DNA from: Kofleriaceae bacterium
GTDB taxonomy: Bacteria; Myxococcota_A; Polyangia; Haliangiales; Haliangiaceae
Reading direction: 5' to 3'
NCBI GenBank assembly: GCA_018057825.1
Contig: JAGPCY010000004.1
Coordinates: 186,001 to 250,000, forward strand
Length of the DNA stretch: 64,000 nt
Shown here: piece by piece, positions 51,648 through 60,946 of the stretch
Layout: the number at the start of each line of letters is the position of its first letter
Numbering within the stretch: position 1 is the stretch's first letter
Notes under the pieces: model-generated
What the model saw: only the letters and a program-made list of their open reading frames with translations
What the model was told of the DNA's origin: nothing
The model's database searches: none
Made by a program: the position numbers and the translations under genes

Positions 51648-54311
51648 GTGAGCGACGACCCTACGGTCCCCGGCGGCCCGGCCGCCAGCGTCGATCTCGC
51701 CGAGGCGCTCACCCTCGGCGCCGACGGACCTCCGCCCAAGGTCGGCGTCGGCGATCGCTTCGGCCGCTTCGCGGTCCGCGGCGTGCTCGGCATCGGTGGC
51801 ATGGGCGTCGTCCTCGAGGGCTACGACCCGACCCTGGATCGCCCGGTCGCGATCAAGGTCATGTCCTCGGCGCCCGATCCGGCCAGCGCCAGCGCCGGCG
51901 AGACCCGGATGGTGCGCGAGGCCAAGGCCATGGCCAAGCTCAGCCACCCCAACGTCGTGCGGGTCTACGAGGTCGGCAGCAACCGCGCCGGCCTGTACAT
52001 GGTGATGGAGTTGATCGACGGCGTCACGCTGGCCCGCTGGCTCGACGAGCCGCGGCCGTGGCGCCAGGTCCTCGAGCGGTTCCTGGCCGCCGGTCGCGGG
52101 TTGGCCGCCGCCCACGCCGCCGAGCTGGTCCATCGCGACTTCAAGCCGTCCAACGTGTTGCTCGGTCGCGATGGCCGGGTGCTGGTCAGCGACTTCGGCC
52201 TGGTCAGCGTCGCCGCGGCCGCGCCCGAGCGCCCGGTCGACGGCGCCACGGTCGGCGGGCTCGACGTGTCGACCGGCGTCCTCCTGGGCACCCCGCGCTA
52301 CATGGCGCCCGAGCAGCACCAGCGCGGCGCGGTCGATCCGCGCGCCGATCAATGGGCGTTCTGCGCGTCGCTGTGGGAGGGCCTGTTCGGCGCGCATCCC
52401 TTCGCGGCGGACACCCTCGCGGTCCTGGTCATGCGGGTCCTGTCCGACGATCCGCCGGCCGCGCCGACCGATCGCGGCGTGCCGCCGCACATCCGCGAGG
52501 CCCTGCGCCGCGGGCTGGCGCGCGACCCGGCCGCGCGCTTCGCGTCGATGGACGAGCTCCTGGTCGAGCTGGCGCGCGATCCGGCGCGGACCCGCCGACG
52601 GGCCCTCCTGGCGGTCGGCGCGGTGGTGGCCCTGACCGGCGCCGGTGCCCTCGGGTGGAGCCGGGCCGCGCCCGAGCCGGCCCGCGACCCCTGCCGCGAT
52701 CTGATGGCGCCGGCGTGGAGCGCGGCGGGCCGCGACGAGGTGACCGCGCTATTCCGCACCGCCCGGCCCGGTCTCGCCGACGACACCGTGACCCGCGTCG
52801 GCGATCGCCTCGATCGCTACTTCGCGACCTGGAAGCAGGTGCGGGCCGAGGTCTGCCGCGACAGCGATCGGGCGTCGCCGGCCTTCCTCGAGCGCATGAC
52901 CTGCCTGGCCCGGGCCCGCGGCGAGGTCGCGGCGCTCCTGTCGGTGTTCGCCGAGAGCGCCGATCCGGCGGTCGTCGAGGGCGCGGTCGGCGCGGTGTCG
53001 GCGCTGCCGTCCCTCGACGCCTGCCGCGGCGGCGCGGCCCTGGCCGCGGCCACCCCGCTAGCCACCGGCGGCGACGAGGTCCGCACCGCGATCCATCGGT
53101 CGCGCGCGCTGTATCGCACCGGTCGCCTGGCCGACTCGGTCGCGGCCGCCGAGCGCGCGGTGGCCGGCGCGGCCGGGTGGCCCGCCCTCGAGGGCGCCGC
53201 GCTCCTGGCCCTGGGCATCGCCCAGGAGCGCCTCGACACCGGGCCGGCCGCGATCGCCACGTTGACCCAGGCCGGGCGCGCGGCCGCCGCCGGGCGCGAC
53301 GACGAGACCGTCGCGCGGGCCTGGCTCGAGCTGATGTGGGCGCTGTCGCAGCGCGATCGCGCCGCCGAGGCCCTGGCGATCGCGCCCCTGGTCGAGGCCG
53401 CGCTAGCGCGCATCGGCGCGCCGCCGCGGACGGTCGCCGAGCTGGCCTACCGCCGCGGCTCGGCGCTGGTCGAGCTGGGCCGCTACGACGAGGCGGTGGT
53501 GCTCCTCGAGGAGGCCCGCGCGATCCACCGCGTGCACGGGGCGACTGACGAGCTCGAGGCCTCGCGGGTGCTCGGCACCCTCGGCAATGTCGCCGGCTAC
53601 CGCGGCGATCTGCACCTCGCCCACACGCTCAAGGTCGAGGCGTTGGCCGCGACCGAGCGCGAGCTCGGCCCCAACCACCCACGGGTCGCGCAGCGTCAGA
53701 TCAGCCTCGGGGGGATCCTCCTCGACCTCGGCGACCTCGACGGGGCGCGGGCGCTCTGTCAGCGCGCCGACGCGGTGCTGCTCGCGGCGCTGGGCGACAC
53801 CGCGCAGCGCTCGAACGGGCTGCGCTGCATCGCCGGCGCCGAGCACCTGAGCGGCCGCACCGTCGAGGCCGAGGCGGCGATCGCGGCCGCGTTGGCCCAC
53901 GACACTGGCCCGCCGGCGACCTCGTTTCTGCCCTACACCCTGGTGACCGCGGCCGATCTGGCCCTCGGGCGCGGCGACGCCGAGGACGCCCTGGCCCTGG
54001 CCGAGCGCGCCGACGCGCTCCTCGCCCACCACGCGTCGGATCGCTGGCGCTCGGCGGCCCGCGTGATCGCGGCGCGGACCGCCCTCGGTCGCCCGCCCGG
54101 CGACCTCCGCGCGCTCGAGGCCTGGCGCGCCTCGCCCCTGGGCCCACCCCACGATCGCGGCGTCGTGTGGTTCGCGCTGGCCCGGGCCCGCGCCGCCGAC
54201 GGCCGCCTGGCCGAGGCCCGGGAGCTGGCGGTGCGCGCGCGCGCCGAGTTCACCACCGCCGCCGCCTCGATCGAGCGCGCCACGGTCGACGCCTGGCTGT
54301 CGACGCGCTAG
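51648..54311 (+). CDS. Membrane Ser/Thr kinase with TPR sensor region
   Basis: The 887-aa protein starts at GTG 51648. The kinase domain (~45-310) has G-I-G-G-M-G-V-V (glycine loop), V-A-I-K-V-M, H-R-D-F-K-P-S-N, S-D-F-G-L and G-T-P-R-Y-M-A-P-E. One membrane helix follows (~320-340, A-L-L-A-V-G-A-V-V-A-L-T). The ~500-residue outer part is alpha-helical with TPR-like pairs. This architecture is widespread in myxobacteria as membrane signalling receptors. Confidence 0.9.
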   Translation: MSDDPTVPGGPAASVDLAEALTLGADGPPPKVGVGDRFGRFAVRGVLGIGGMGVVLEGYDPTLDRPVAIKVMSSAPDPASASAGETRMVREAKAMAKLSHPNVVRVYEVGSNRAGLYMVMELIDGVTLARWLDEPRPWRQVLERFLAAGRGLAAAHAAELVHRDFKPSNVLLGRDGRVLVSDFGLVSVAAAAPERPVDGATVGGLDVSTGVLLGTPRYMAPEQHQRGAVDPRADQWAFCASLWEGLFGAHPFAADTLAVLVMRVLSDDPPAAPTDRGVPPHIREALRRGLARDPAARFASMDELLVELARDPARTRRRALLAVGAVVALTGAGALGWSRAAPEPARDPCRDLMAPAWSAAGRDEVTALFRTARPGLADDTVTRVGDRLDRYFATWKQVRAEVCRDSDRASPAFLERMTCLARARGEVAALLSVFAESADPAVVEGAVGAVSALPSLDACRGGAALAAATPLATGGDEVRTAIHRSRALYRTGRLADSVAAAERAVAGAAGWPALEGAALLALGIAQERLDTGPAAIATLTQAGRAAAAGRDDETVARAWLELMWALSQRDRAAEALAIAPLVEAALARIGAPPRTVAELAYRRGSALVELGRYDEAVVLLEEARAIHRVHGATDELEASRVLGTLGNVAGYRGDLHLAHTLKVEALAATERELGPNHPRVAQRQISLGGILLDLGDLDGARALCQRADAVLLAALGDTAQRSNGLRCIAGAEHLSGRTVEAEAAIAAALAHDTGPPATSFLPYTLVTAADLALGRGDAEDALALAERADALLAHHASDRWRSAARVIAARTALGRPPGDLRALEAWRASPLGPPHDRGVVWFALARARAADGRLAEARELAVRARAEFTTAAASIERATVDAWLSTR

Positions 54312-54327
54312 CGCGACGCGGCGCGGA

Positions 54328-54552
54328 CTAGCGCAGGTGGTGCAGCGCCACGCCGACCACGCCGACCACGCCGACCACGATCCCGACCATCGACCCGAAG
54401 ATCCGATCGCGGACCCCGGCGTCGGTGCGGTCGTCGGCCAGGGCCTTGCGCAGCCGGTAGCTGTCGATGCCGATCCAGTACACCGCGGCGCCGCCGGTGA
54501 TCGCCGACAGGAAGAACTCGTACTGCGCGGCGGTGACGAAGTCGTAGCTCAC
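54328..54552 (-). CDS. Small membrane protein after the CDP-alcohol transferase
   Basis: The 74-aa protein starts at GTG 54552, overlapping the stop of the upstream gene (GTGA). It has two likely membrane segments (F-L-S-A-I-T-G-G-A-A-V-Y-W and I-V-V-G-V-V-G-V-V-G-V) around a short charged loop. It is the last gene of the aminotransferase/CDP-alcohol operon. No family was recognised. Confidence 0.55.
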   Translation of the reverse strand: MSYDFVTAAQYEFFLSAITGGAAVYWIGIDSYRLRKALADDRTDAGVRDRIFGSMVGIVVGVVGVVGVALHHLR

Positions 54553-55100
54553 GACGCCACCTCGACCGGCCGCGGGGTGGCGCCGGGGATCGGGTCGAAG
54601 GCCATCCGCTTGGTGTCGTGGATCATCACGCCGATCATCAGCACCGCGAACACCCAGTAGAAGTACGTGGTCTCGTAGCGGCCGACGCCGAAGCCGCCCA
54701 GGTAGGCGGCGTAGGCGACCAGGCGCTCCATCGCGAAGCTGCGGTAGTTGGTGGTGCGGCCCGCGCGCTTGGCGTAGACCGCGCGCAGGCCCATGTTGGC
54801 CGCGCCCAGGACCAGGATGATCGCCACCGGCGGCCACGGCACCCAGCCGTAGGCGGTGACCACCACCATCGCGAAGCCGTAGCACAGGGCGTCGGCGATC
54901 GCGTCGAACACCTCGCCGAACGGGGTGTGGCACTTGAACAGCCGAGCGACCGCGCCGTCGACCAGGTCGAGCAGCCCGCACACCAGGAGCAGCAAGGTCG
55001 CGAGTTGTTGGTAGCCGTGATCGACCGCCCACACCAGGGGGGGCAGGGTCAGGAAGCGCGACGCGGTGACCGCGTTGGCAGGGTTCAGGTTCGAGGCCAT
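54549..55100 (-). CDS. CDP-alcohol phosphatidyltransferase, second of two
   Basis: The 183-aa membrane protein has the family motif D-x2-D-G-x2-A-R-x8-G-x3-D-x3-D, seen as D-L-V-D-G-A-V-A-R ... G-E-V-F-D-A-I-A-D. Several transmembrane helices are predicted. It would transfer a phospho-alcohol from a CDP-linked donor to an acceptor in lipid synthesis; the substrate cannot be told. It lies 14 nt after another member of the same family. Confidence 0.85.
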   Translation of the reverse strand: MASNLNPANAVTASRFLTLPPLVWAVDHGYQQLATLLLLVCGLLDLVDGAVARLFKCHTPFGEVFDAIADALCYGFAMVVVTAYGWVPWPPVAIILVLGAANMGLRAVYAKRAGRTTNYRSFAMERLVAYAAYLGGFGVGRYETTYFYWVFAVLMIGVMIHDTKRMAFDPIPGATPRPVEVAS

Positions 55101-55114
55101 CGAGCTCGATCGGG

Positions 55115-55819
55115 CTAGCGCGCCCCGCCGGTGACCGCGGCGTCGTCGGCGTCGGCGGGCGGCGTCGGCGGCGCCGCCGGGTTGATCCGGCGGTAGCGCT
55201 GGTAGGTGAACACCACGCGCTGCAGGAGCGACAGGTGCGACAGGACCGCCACCGCCCAGATGCCGACCAGCGCCGGGCGCGGATCGTCGAGGAGCGCGGT
55301 CAGGAACAGGCCGGTGCCGAAGTAGATGATGAACTCGGCCGAGCCGAACATGCCGACCACGTCGATCGGGTGACCGGTCTTGCCGGTGGCCTGGGACAGA
55401 TCGTGGTGGGCCTCGGCGTAGACCGACAGCTTGATGATCACGTTGGTCAGCGCGCCGGTGATGCCGATGCCGAGCAGGATCAGCGCGTGCGGGTAGGCCC
55501 CGGCGATGCCGATGCAGCCACCGGCGTAGGCGATGCCCAGGGTCCAGCGATCGACGACGTCATCCATGATCGCGCCGAAGGTCGAGCGCTGGTTGTAGTT
55601 GCGCGCGCGGAAGCCGTCGATGTGATCGATGAGGCCGCGGATGAGCAACAGCGCCCAGCCGGCCCAGAAGTAGCCGTAGTAGAGGAGCACGCCGCAGGCC
55701 GCGCCGACCAGCGCGCCGATGCCCGTCCACTGCGTGGCGTGGATCGGCAAGCGCGCGATGGTCGAGACCAGCGGGTGGAGGATGCGGTCGACCGGCTTGC
55801 GGATCGCGAACAGGTTCAT
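55115..55819 (-). CDS. CDP-alcohol phosphatidyltransferase, first of two
   Basis: The 234-aa membrane protein has the catalytic motif D-H-I-D-G-F-R-A-R ... G-A-I-M-D-D-V-V-D-R and about six hydrophobic segments. It is distinct from the second copy (only the motif is shared by eye), so the two probably use different alcohols or act in sequence. It begins 8 nt after the aminotransferase stop. Confidence 0.85.
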   Translation of the reverse strand: MNLFAIRKPVDRILHPLVSTIARLPIHATQWTGIGALVGAACGVLLYYGYFWAGWALLLIRGLIDHIDGFRARNYNQRSTFGAIMDDVVDRWTLGIAYAGGCIGIAGAYPHALILLGIGITGALTNVIIKLSVYAEAHHDLSQATGKTGHPIDVVGMFGSAEFIIYFGTGLFLTALLDDPRPALVGIWAVAVLSHLSLLQRVVFTYQRYRRINPAAPPTPPADADDAAVTGGAR

Positions 55820-55827
55820 GGCAGGGA

Positions 55828-57132
55828 CTAGCTCGCTCGCACGGCGGTCAGCACCTCGCGCAGGGTCGCGAGGAAGGTGTCGATCTGGGCCGCGGCGATG
55901 GGCAGCGGCGGCTGCAAGCGCAGCACGTTGCCGAAGGTGCCGCTCATCGTGATCAACATGCCGGCGTCGTGGAGCCGGTCCTTGATCGCGGCCAGAGCGG
56001 CCTTGGGCGGCACGGTCTTGGCCGCCCGATCGGTGACCAGCTCGATGCCGCCGAGCAGGCCCGTGAACCGGACGTCGCCGATCCACGGATCGCCCAGGGC
56101 CCAGGCGGCGTCGGTGAAGTACCGACCCATGGCGGCGGCGTTGGCGATCATGCCCTCGTCGATGATGGTCTCGATCAGCGCCAGGCCGGCGGCCGCCGAC
56201 ACCGCGTTGCCACCCGAGGTCGGGGTGGTGCCGCCGAAGAACTTCGCGATCACGTCCTTGCCGGCGCAGGTCATGGCCAGCGACCCGACGCCGCCCGACA
56301 GGCCCTTGCCGCCGCTCACGATCTCCGGCTCGAGGCCGTAGTGCTCGAGGCCGAACATCTTGCCGGTCCGCCCCAGGCCGGTCTGGACCTCGTCGATGAT
56401 GAGCAGGAGGCCGTGCTGCTTGCGCAGCGCGTCCATGCGCTCCCACCACTTGGCCGGTGGCGCCAGGCCGCCGACCGACTGGATCGGCTCGGCCAGGAGC
56501 GCGCCGGTCGGGCGGGCGGCGAACTGCGCCGCCACGCCGTCGAGGCACTCGACGTTGCAGGTCGCGGCCGGGCCGAACTTGCAGCGGTAGCAGTAGGCGT
56601 TGGGCACCGTGTACGAGTGACCGCCGACCGGTCGGCCGGCGCTCTCGCGGTACTTCTCGCTGGCGGTGACCTCGAGGGCGCCCAGGGTCAGGCCGTGGTA
56701 GGCGTTCTCGAGGTACGCGACGTCGGGCTTGCCCGAGGCCTGGCGCGCCATCTTGAGCGCGAACTCGTTGGCCTCGGAGCCGCCGGTCGAGAAGAAGGCC
56801 TGGTCGATCGACGGCGGCAGCAGGTTGACGAGGCGCTCGGCGAGCTGGATCGCCGGGATCGTGCCGTGCTTGCCCGACACCTGCAGGACGCGGTGGAGCT
56901 GCGCGGTGGCGGCCTCGACGACGCGGGGGTGGCAGTGGCCGGCGTTGTTGACGAAGTAGCCCGCGGTGAAGTCGAGGTAGTCCTTGCCGTGGACGTCGGT
57001 CACGACGCAGCCCTTGGCGCGCGCGACGATCACCGGCTCGCCCTTGGGGTGCGTCCACGGACGCATGATGTACTGCTCGTCCTTGGCGACGATCGCGTCG
57101 GCTTCGGCGGCGGTGAGAGACGGCTGAGTCAC
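55828..57132 (-). CDS. Class III (PLP-dependent) aminotransferase
   Basis: From GTG 57132 (434 aa), preceded by AAAGGA, the protein shows the class III fold. Motifs are F-S-T-G-G-S-E-A-N-E, the Asp motif L-L-I-I-D-E-V-Q-T-G-L-G-R-T-G-K, and the PLP-lysine region E-I-V-S-G-G-K-G-L-S-G-G-V. It resembles acetylornithine/4-aminobutyrate-type enzymes, but the substrate is unknown. Being first in an operon with two CDP-alcohol transferases suggests it makes an amino head group for a lipid (inference). A sigma-70-like promoter lies at 57197-57224. Confidence 0.85.
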   Translation of the reverse strand: MTQPSLTAAEADAIVAKDEQYIMRPWTHPKGEPVIVARAKGCVVTDVHGKDYLDFTAGYFVNNAGHCHPRVVEAATAQLHRVLQVSGKHGTIPAIQLAERLVNLLPPSIDQAFFSTGGSEANEFALKMARQASGKPDVAYLENAYHGLTLGALEVTASEKYRESAGRPVGGHSYTVPNAYCYRCKFGPAATCNVECLDGVAAQFAARPTGALLAEPIQSVGGLAPPAKWWERMDALRKQHGLLLIIDEVQTGLGRTGKMFGLEHYGLEPEIVSGGKGLSGGVGSLAMTCAGKDVIAKFFGGTTPTSGGNAVSAAAGLALIETIIDEGMIANAAAMGRYFTDAAWALGDPWIGDVRFTGLLGGIELVTDRAAKTVPPKAALAAIKDRLHDAGMLITMSGTFGNVLRLQPPLPIAAAQIDTFLATLREVLTAVRAS

Positions 57133-57196
57133 GGCGGGTCCTTTGGCGCCCGCGTCCGACGGGGCGGGCGTGGGGGCGGTCGATCGGGCGCCGAGC

Positions 57197-57224
57197 GTTA
57201 TCGCAGCGGGGGAATCGTTGTCAA
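57197..57224 (-). promoter_or_regulatory. Sigma-70-like promoter of the aminotransferase operon
   Basis: On the minus strand TTGACA (57224-57219) and GATAAC (57202-57197) are separated by 16 bp, about 65 bp upstream of GTG 57132. The -35 box is a perfect match; the -10 box matches four of six positions. Confidence 0.5.
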
Positions 57225-57298
57225 GTTGGGCATTTACAGAGATGTCACGGACCGGTGACAGGTCGGGCCGAGGTACCAGTGACGCTTCGCGGCGAACA

Positions 57299-58225
57299 TC
57301 AAGCACTTGCGGCGACGAGCGGGGCTTCGTGGTCATCACGCTCGAAGACCTTGCGATCCCGATGCCAGACCCGGAGGTGGTGTCCGACCACCCGACCATC
57401 CTGAATGTCAAAAATGCGATATCTGGCGGTCCGCTCGGGGTCCTTGGCCTCGTAAGTGCCCGACGGGACGCCGAGCACCTCGATCTTCCCGGACGGGCCA
57501 TCCAACAATTCGAGCATGTTGCGGTGCTCGTGGCCGTGGATCACCAGCTCAGCGCCGCACTCCTTGAGGATCGCGGCGAAGTCCTCGCGATCCTTGAGGC
57601 CGCGGATCGCGCTGGCGGCCTTCTTGCCGGCGGGTGGATGATGGATCGCGACCACGCGGCACAGGCCGGCGAGGCGCGGATCGGCGAGGGCGCTGCGCAG
57701 GCGCGCAAGCTGGGTGGCACCGCAGCGGCCGTAGGCGGTGAACCACGGCGTTTGCAGGCTGGTCGACAGGCCGATCAGCGCCACGCCGTCGCGCACCCGC
57801 ACGATCGGCCACCGGTCCGCCAGGGTCGGCTCGCCGGTGGTCGGCCAGGCCCAGCCGTCGTCCGCGGTCGCGTAGTCGCCGAAGACCTCGGCGAAGTGCC
57901 GGGTGCCCTCCTGGATGTACGCGTCGTGGTTGCCGGGCAGGACCGTGACCCCGCGGGTACCCAGGCGCAGCCGATCGAAGCGCTCGCGGGCGTACCGGAA
58001 CTCCCCGGGCAGGGCGAGGTTGGTGACGTCGCCGGTGCAGATCAGGTGATCGATCTGCTGGGCGTTGAGATCCTCGACCATGTCGTCGAAGGCCGCGGTG
58101 TGGTAGTGGCGGCTGCGGCTGGTGATCAGGTTCATCCGACCGATCCACCGCTTGTTCAGGTAGTCGAGGGCGCGGACGCCGTCGAGCGACAAGAGGTGGA
58201 GGTCCGAGCAATGCGCGAGCCGCAT
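57299..58225 (-). CDS. Calcineurin-like metallophosphoesterase
   Basis: The 308-aa protein has the metallophosphoesterase motifs in order: C-S-D-L-H (~6-10), C-T-G-D-V-T-N (~60), G-N-H-D (~97), I-H-H-P-P-A-G (~195) and G-H-E-H (~245). It resembles CpdA/Icc-type phosphodiesterases, but the substrate is not determined. ATG 58225 was chosen because conserved sequence begins there (M-R-L-A-H-C-S-D-L-H); the frame stays open upstream without conserved features. Confidence 0.87.
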   Translation of the reverse strand: MRLAHCSDLHLLSLDGVRALDYLNKRWIGRMNLITSRSRHYHTAAFDDMVEDLNAQQIDHLICTGDVTNLALPGEFRYARERFDRLRLGTRGVTVLPGNHDAYIQEGTRHFAEVFGDYATADDGWAWPTTGEPTLADRWPIVRVRDGVALIGLSTSLQTPWFTAYGRCGATQLARLRSALADPRLAGLCRVVAIHHPPAGKKAASAIRGLKDREDFAAILKECGAELVIHGHEHRNMLELLDGPSGKIEVLGVPSGTYEAKDPERTARYRIFDIQDGRVVGHHLRVWHRDRKVFERDDHEAPLVAASA

Positions 58226-58308
58226 CCACGCGGTGTACGCCGGACCGCGGGCCTGCGCAATCGCGGCGCGCGCGGTCGCGTCGGTCAGCCCGTCGCCTCG
58301 GCGATGGC

Positions 58309-59160
58309 TCAGCGACCGCCGTCGAAGGCCCGCAGGTGGCCGCCGATCGAGAGCCCGCCGCCGGTGCCGCCCGACACGACGTCCTTGCCGACGTAGCCGC
58401 CGACGGTGAGCCACGGCGTCAGCCAGGCGTCGGCCCGGACCCGGCCCTCGACCAGGCCACGTCCGACCCAGTGCTGCGACTCGGTCTCGCACGCCCCGCG
58501 GACGCTCTTGGTGGACATGACCAGGGCCTGGGCGCCGAGCATCAACTCAGCGCCCAGCGACAGGCGGCCGACGTCGTGATCGATCCCTAGCACCGCGCCG
58601 AGGGTGGTGAGCGCGTCGACCTCGGTGGTGAGCGTGGTCATGCCGTCGGTGGTCGGCATCGCCTTCTGCGAGGGCGCCAGCATGACCGCGGCCACGCCGC
58701 CCTCGACCCCGGCGTAGACCGACCGGCGATGACCGAGCACTCGCAGCTTGAGCCCGGCAGCCGGCGCGGTCGGGGCCGCGAGATCCTCGGTGACCACGCG
58801 GTAGTTGTAGTCGTCGCCCCAGGTGTGGCTGACCGCGCCACCGACGTCGATGTCCGACAGCGCGACCTGCGCGCCCCAGCTCGCGAGCTCGACCGAGATC
58901 GCGGGCAGCCGCGCGGGGATCGCCCAGTCGGCGCCGAACTTCGAGCAGGTCCGGTAGCCGTTGACGTCGGAGGCGTCGACGCAGGCCGGTTCGGCGGCCG
59001 GTCCGGGCGCGAACGCGCCACCGCTGTCGCTCGAACCGCCGCTCGAGCCGCTCGAGCTCGAGCCGCCCTCGCCGTCGCCCGCGCCGCCGCAGGCGATCGC
59101 CACCGCGGCGCGCAGGACCAGCGCACCGGCGGCACCGCCGAACACCACCGCGGCCTTCAT
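58309..59160 (-). CDS. Lipoprotein with Ser/Gly linker and barrel-like C-terminus
   Basis: The 283-aa protein has a signal with a lipobox-like A-I-A-C (~21-24), a low-complexity Ser/Gly linker (~32-48), then a domain rich in alternating hydrophobic residues. It ends in T-V-G-G-Y-V-G-K-D-V...L-S-I-G-G-H-L-R, suggestive of outer-membrane beta strands. ATG 59160 overlaps the upstream lipoprotein gene (ATGA). The function is unknown. Confidence 0.65.
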   Translation of the reverse strand: MKAAVVFGGAAGALVLRAAVAIACGGAGDGEGGSSSSGSSGGSSDSGGAFAPGPAAEPACVDASDVNGYRTCSKFGADWAIPARLPAISVELASWGAQVALSDIDVGGAVSHTWGDDYNYRVVTEDLAAPTAPAAGLKLRVLGHRRSVYAGVEGGVAAVMLAPSQKAMPTTDGMTTLTTEVDALTTLGAVLGIDHDVGRLSLGAELMLGAQALVMSTKSVRGACETESQHWVGRGLVEGRVRADAWLTPWLTVGGYVGKDVVSGGTGGGLSIGGHLRAFDGGR

Positions 59161-59657
59161 GGCGTCACCTCGGCGATGCGCGGCGATCCGGGGGCGACAC
59201 AGACCGTGGTCGGCGTCGCGCCCGCGGTGATCGCCCCGACCTCGACGCAGACCTCGATCAGATCCGCGCTGAGATCGCGGGCGGCGCGGTACTCGAGGCG
59301 CTCGCGCCCCGCGGTCCGGGCCTCGAGGCGCTTGCCGGTGATCTCGCCGTAGGGATCGTAGGCCACCAGCGCGACCTGCTCGCCGCGCGCGGTGCGACCG
59401 GTGGCGCGGATCGCCCGGAAGTCGACGCCGATCGCGCGGTCGCAGCGGTTGCCGAACTGATAGTCGACCACCGGTCCCGGCGCGATCGCGTCGCGGGTGC
59501 CCGCGATCGCCAGGTCGAGGCAGCCGAGCGTCACCGCCTGGCCGGTGAAGGCCTGACCGCGCGACGCGAAGCTGCCGGGTGAATAGGTGGCGCACCCGGT
59601 GAGTCCGAGGGCCAAGGCGCCGAGCGTCGCGCCGATCGTTCGAGCGAGTCGCAACAT
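59157..59657 (-). CDS. Small lipoprotein
   Basis: The 166-aa protein has a clear signal and lipobox, L-G-L-T-G-C (~16-21). The mature part is beta-rich with a few cysteines (G-C-L-D, N-R-C-D and C-V-E-V) and no recognised family. It is translationally coupled to the next gene by ATGA, so the two probably work together in the envelope. ATG 59657 gives a normal signal peptide; an upstream frame does not. Confidence 0.65.
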   Translation of the reverse strand: MLRLARTIGATLGALALGLTGCATYSPGSFASRGQAFTGQAVTLGCLDLAIAGTRDAIAPGPVVDYQFGNRCDRAIGVDFRAIRATGRTARGEQVALVAYDPYGEITGKRLEARTAGRERLEYRAARDLSADLIEVCVEVGAITAGATPTTVCVAPGSPRIAEVTP

Positions 59658-59780
59658 GGAGCGGCGGTTGTGCAAACCGCGCACCACGCGGCGCCCCGCG
59701 ATCGGCCGCGTGTCCACGGCCGTTCACGCCCCGGCTGTGGTCCCGTCGCCACAGCTCGGCGAGCCTGCGCGTCGACGGCG

Positions 59781-60257
59781 CTACACCCGCCGCGGCGGCT
59801 GGGTCGCGCGGCGCTTGCGCACCGATAGCGGCGGCTCGGCGCGGTAGGCCACCGCGTCGCGGTTCTCGGTCCGCACGACGAGGCGGAGCCCGCTCCACAC
59901 GTCGTCGATCGCGCACACCTTGTTGTCGACCAGGCCCCCGGCCAGGCCGATCCGGCGGATCACGTCCTCGGTCAGATCGGTCGGACGCCGCGACGCCTGC
60001 TTGGGCCACGCCACCCACAGCCCACCGTCGGGATGCATGCGCCCGGTCAGGTTCGCGAAGCGCCGCTCGAGCTCGGCCACCCGATCGACGAAGTACACCA
60101 GCACGTCGATCGGGCCCGGGCGCAGCCGCTGGTAGAGCCGGGCGCCGTCGGGCAGGGCCAGCGCCTTGACGAAGCCGGCCGGCGGCTTGCCGAGCACCAC
60201 CACGACGTGGCCCGGCTTGAGGCCGAGCTTGCGCGCCAGCGGGATGGTTCCGGCCAT
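59781..60257 (-). CDS. DUF3052 family protein
   Basis: The 158-aa protein has the family pattern K-L-G-L-K-P-G-H-V-V-V-V-L near the N-terminus and W-V-A-W-P-K in the middle, with V-C-A-I-D-D-V-W-S-G-L toward the end. It is cytoplasmic with unknown function. The C-terminal tail is Arg-rich. No neighbour is clearly linked. Confidence 0.75.
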   Translation of the reverse strand: MAGTIPLARKLGLKPGHVVVVLGKPPAGFVKALALPDGARLYQRLRPGPIDVLVYFVDRVAELERRFANLTGRMHPDGGLWVAWPKQASRRPTDLTEDVIRRIGLAGGLVDNKVCAIDDVWSGLRLVVRTENRDAVAYRAEPPLSVRKRRATQPPRRV

Positions 60258-60434
60258 GGGCGCCCGATGATGCCCGCCCGGCGTCGCCTGGCAATGGCCC
60301 CGCGCCGGTGTTTCGGCGCGTCTCCGGGATTGTGCCCGGCCTTACGGTGATTTCCTGCCGCTACCCCCAGCGGATCCCCCGATCTAACCCGCCGAGACCC
60401 GGCATCGCCGCCGGCGCGACGTATGTATAGGGCC

Positions 60435-60926
60435 ATGGCGACGGTCCTCGTCGTGACTACCGACCAACGAGAGCGCGAGCGCTGGGCGAGATCCCTCGTC
60501 GCCCAGGGCTTCGCGATCGCCGAGGCGCCGGTCTTGGTGTCCGCCCTCGCCGAGCTGGCGGCCGCGGAGCTGGCGGCGATCGTGGTCGACGCCGACGCCC
60601 CCGACGCGCTCCTGGTCCTGGCCGCGCTGTCGAACCTCTACCCGTTGCCGCCGGTGGTGGTGGTCGGCGCCGGCGGCGGACCGACGGTGCCGAGCCGGGT
60701 GCCGGCGTTCCGGAGGGTCCGCGGCACCGTGCCGCCGCGCCAGGTCGCCGCCGAGGTCGCCGCCGAGGTCGAGCGGGCCATCGCGTCGTGCGTCGATGGC
60801 GCGCCGCAGCTCCCGCTGCGGATGTGCGCGGTCCTCGAGGCCAAGTGGACCACACGCCTGGTCGCGCGCCCGGTGCGCGACGAGTGGGCTGGGTCGACGG
60901 AGCCGTTTGGGTTCGATCTGACGTAG
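60435..60926 (+). CDS. Receiver-like protein without clear output domain
   Basis: The 163-aa protein resembles a response-regulator receiver fold: T-V-L-V-V-T at the start, I-V-V-D-A-D-A-P (phospho-acceptor-like Asp region, ~55) and P-V-V-V-V-G. The acidic pocket near the N-terminus is weak (T-T-D instead of D-D), so it may be a pseudo-receiver. No output domain follows. ATG 60435 is used; ATG 60423 is possible. The gene is isolated. Confidence 0.45.
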   Translation: MATVLVVTTDQRERERWARSLVAQGFAIAEAPVLVSALAELAAAELAAIVVDADAPDALLVLAALSNLYPLPPVVVVGAGGGPTVPSRVPAFRRVRGTVPPRQVAAEVAAEVERAIASCVDGAPQLPLRMCAVLEAKWTTRLVARPVRDEWAGSTEPFGFDLT

Positions 60927-60946
60927 CGGGCGGGGGCGAGAGGGCG

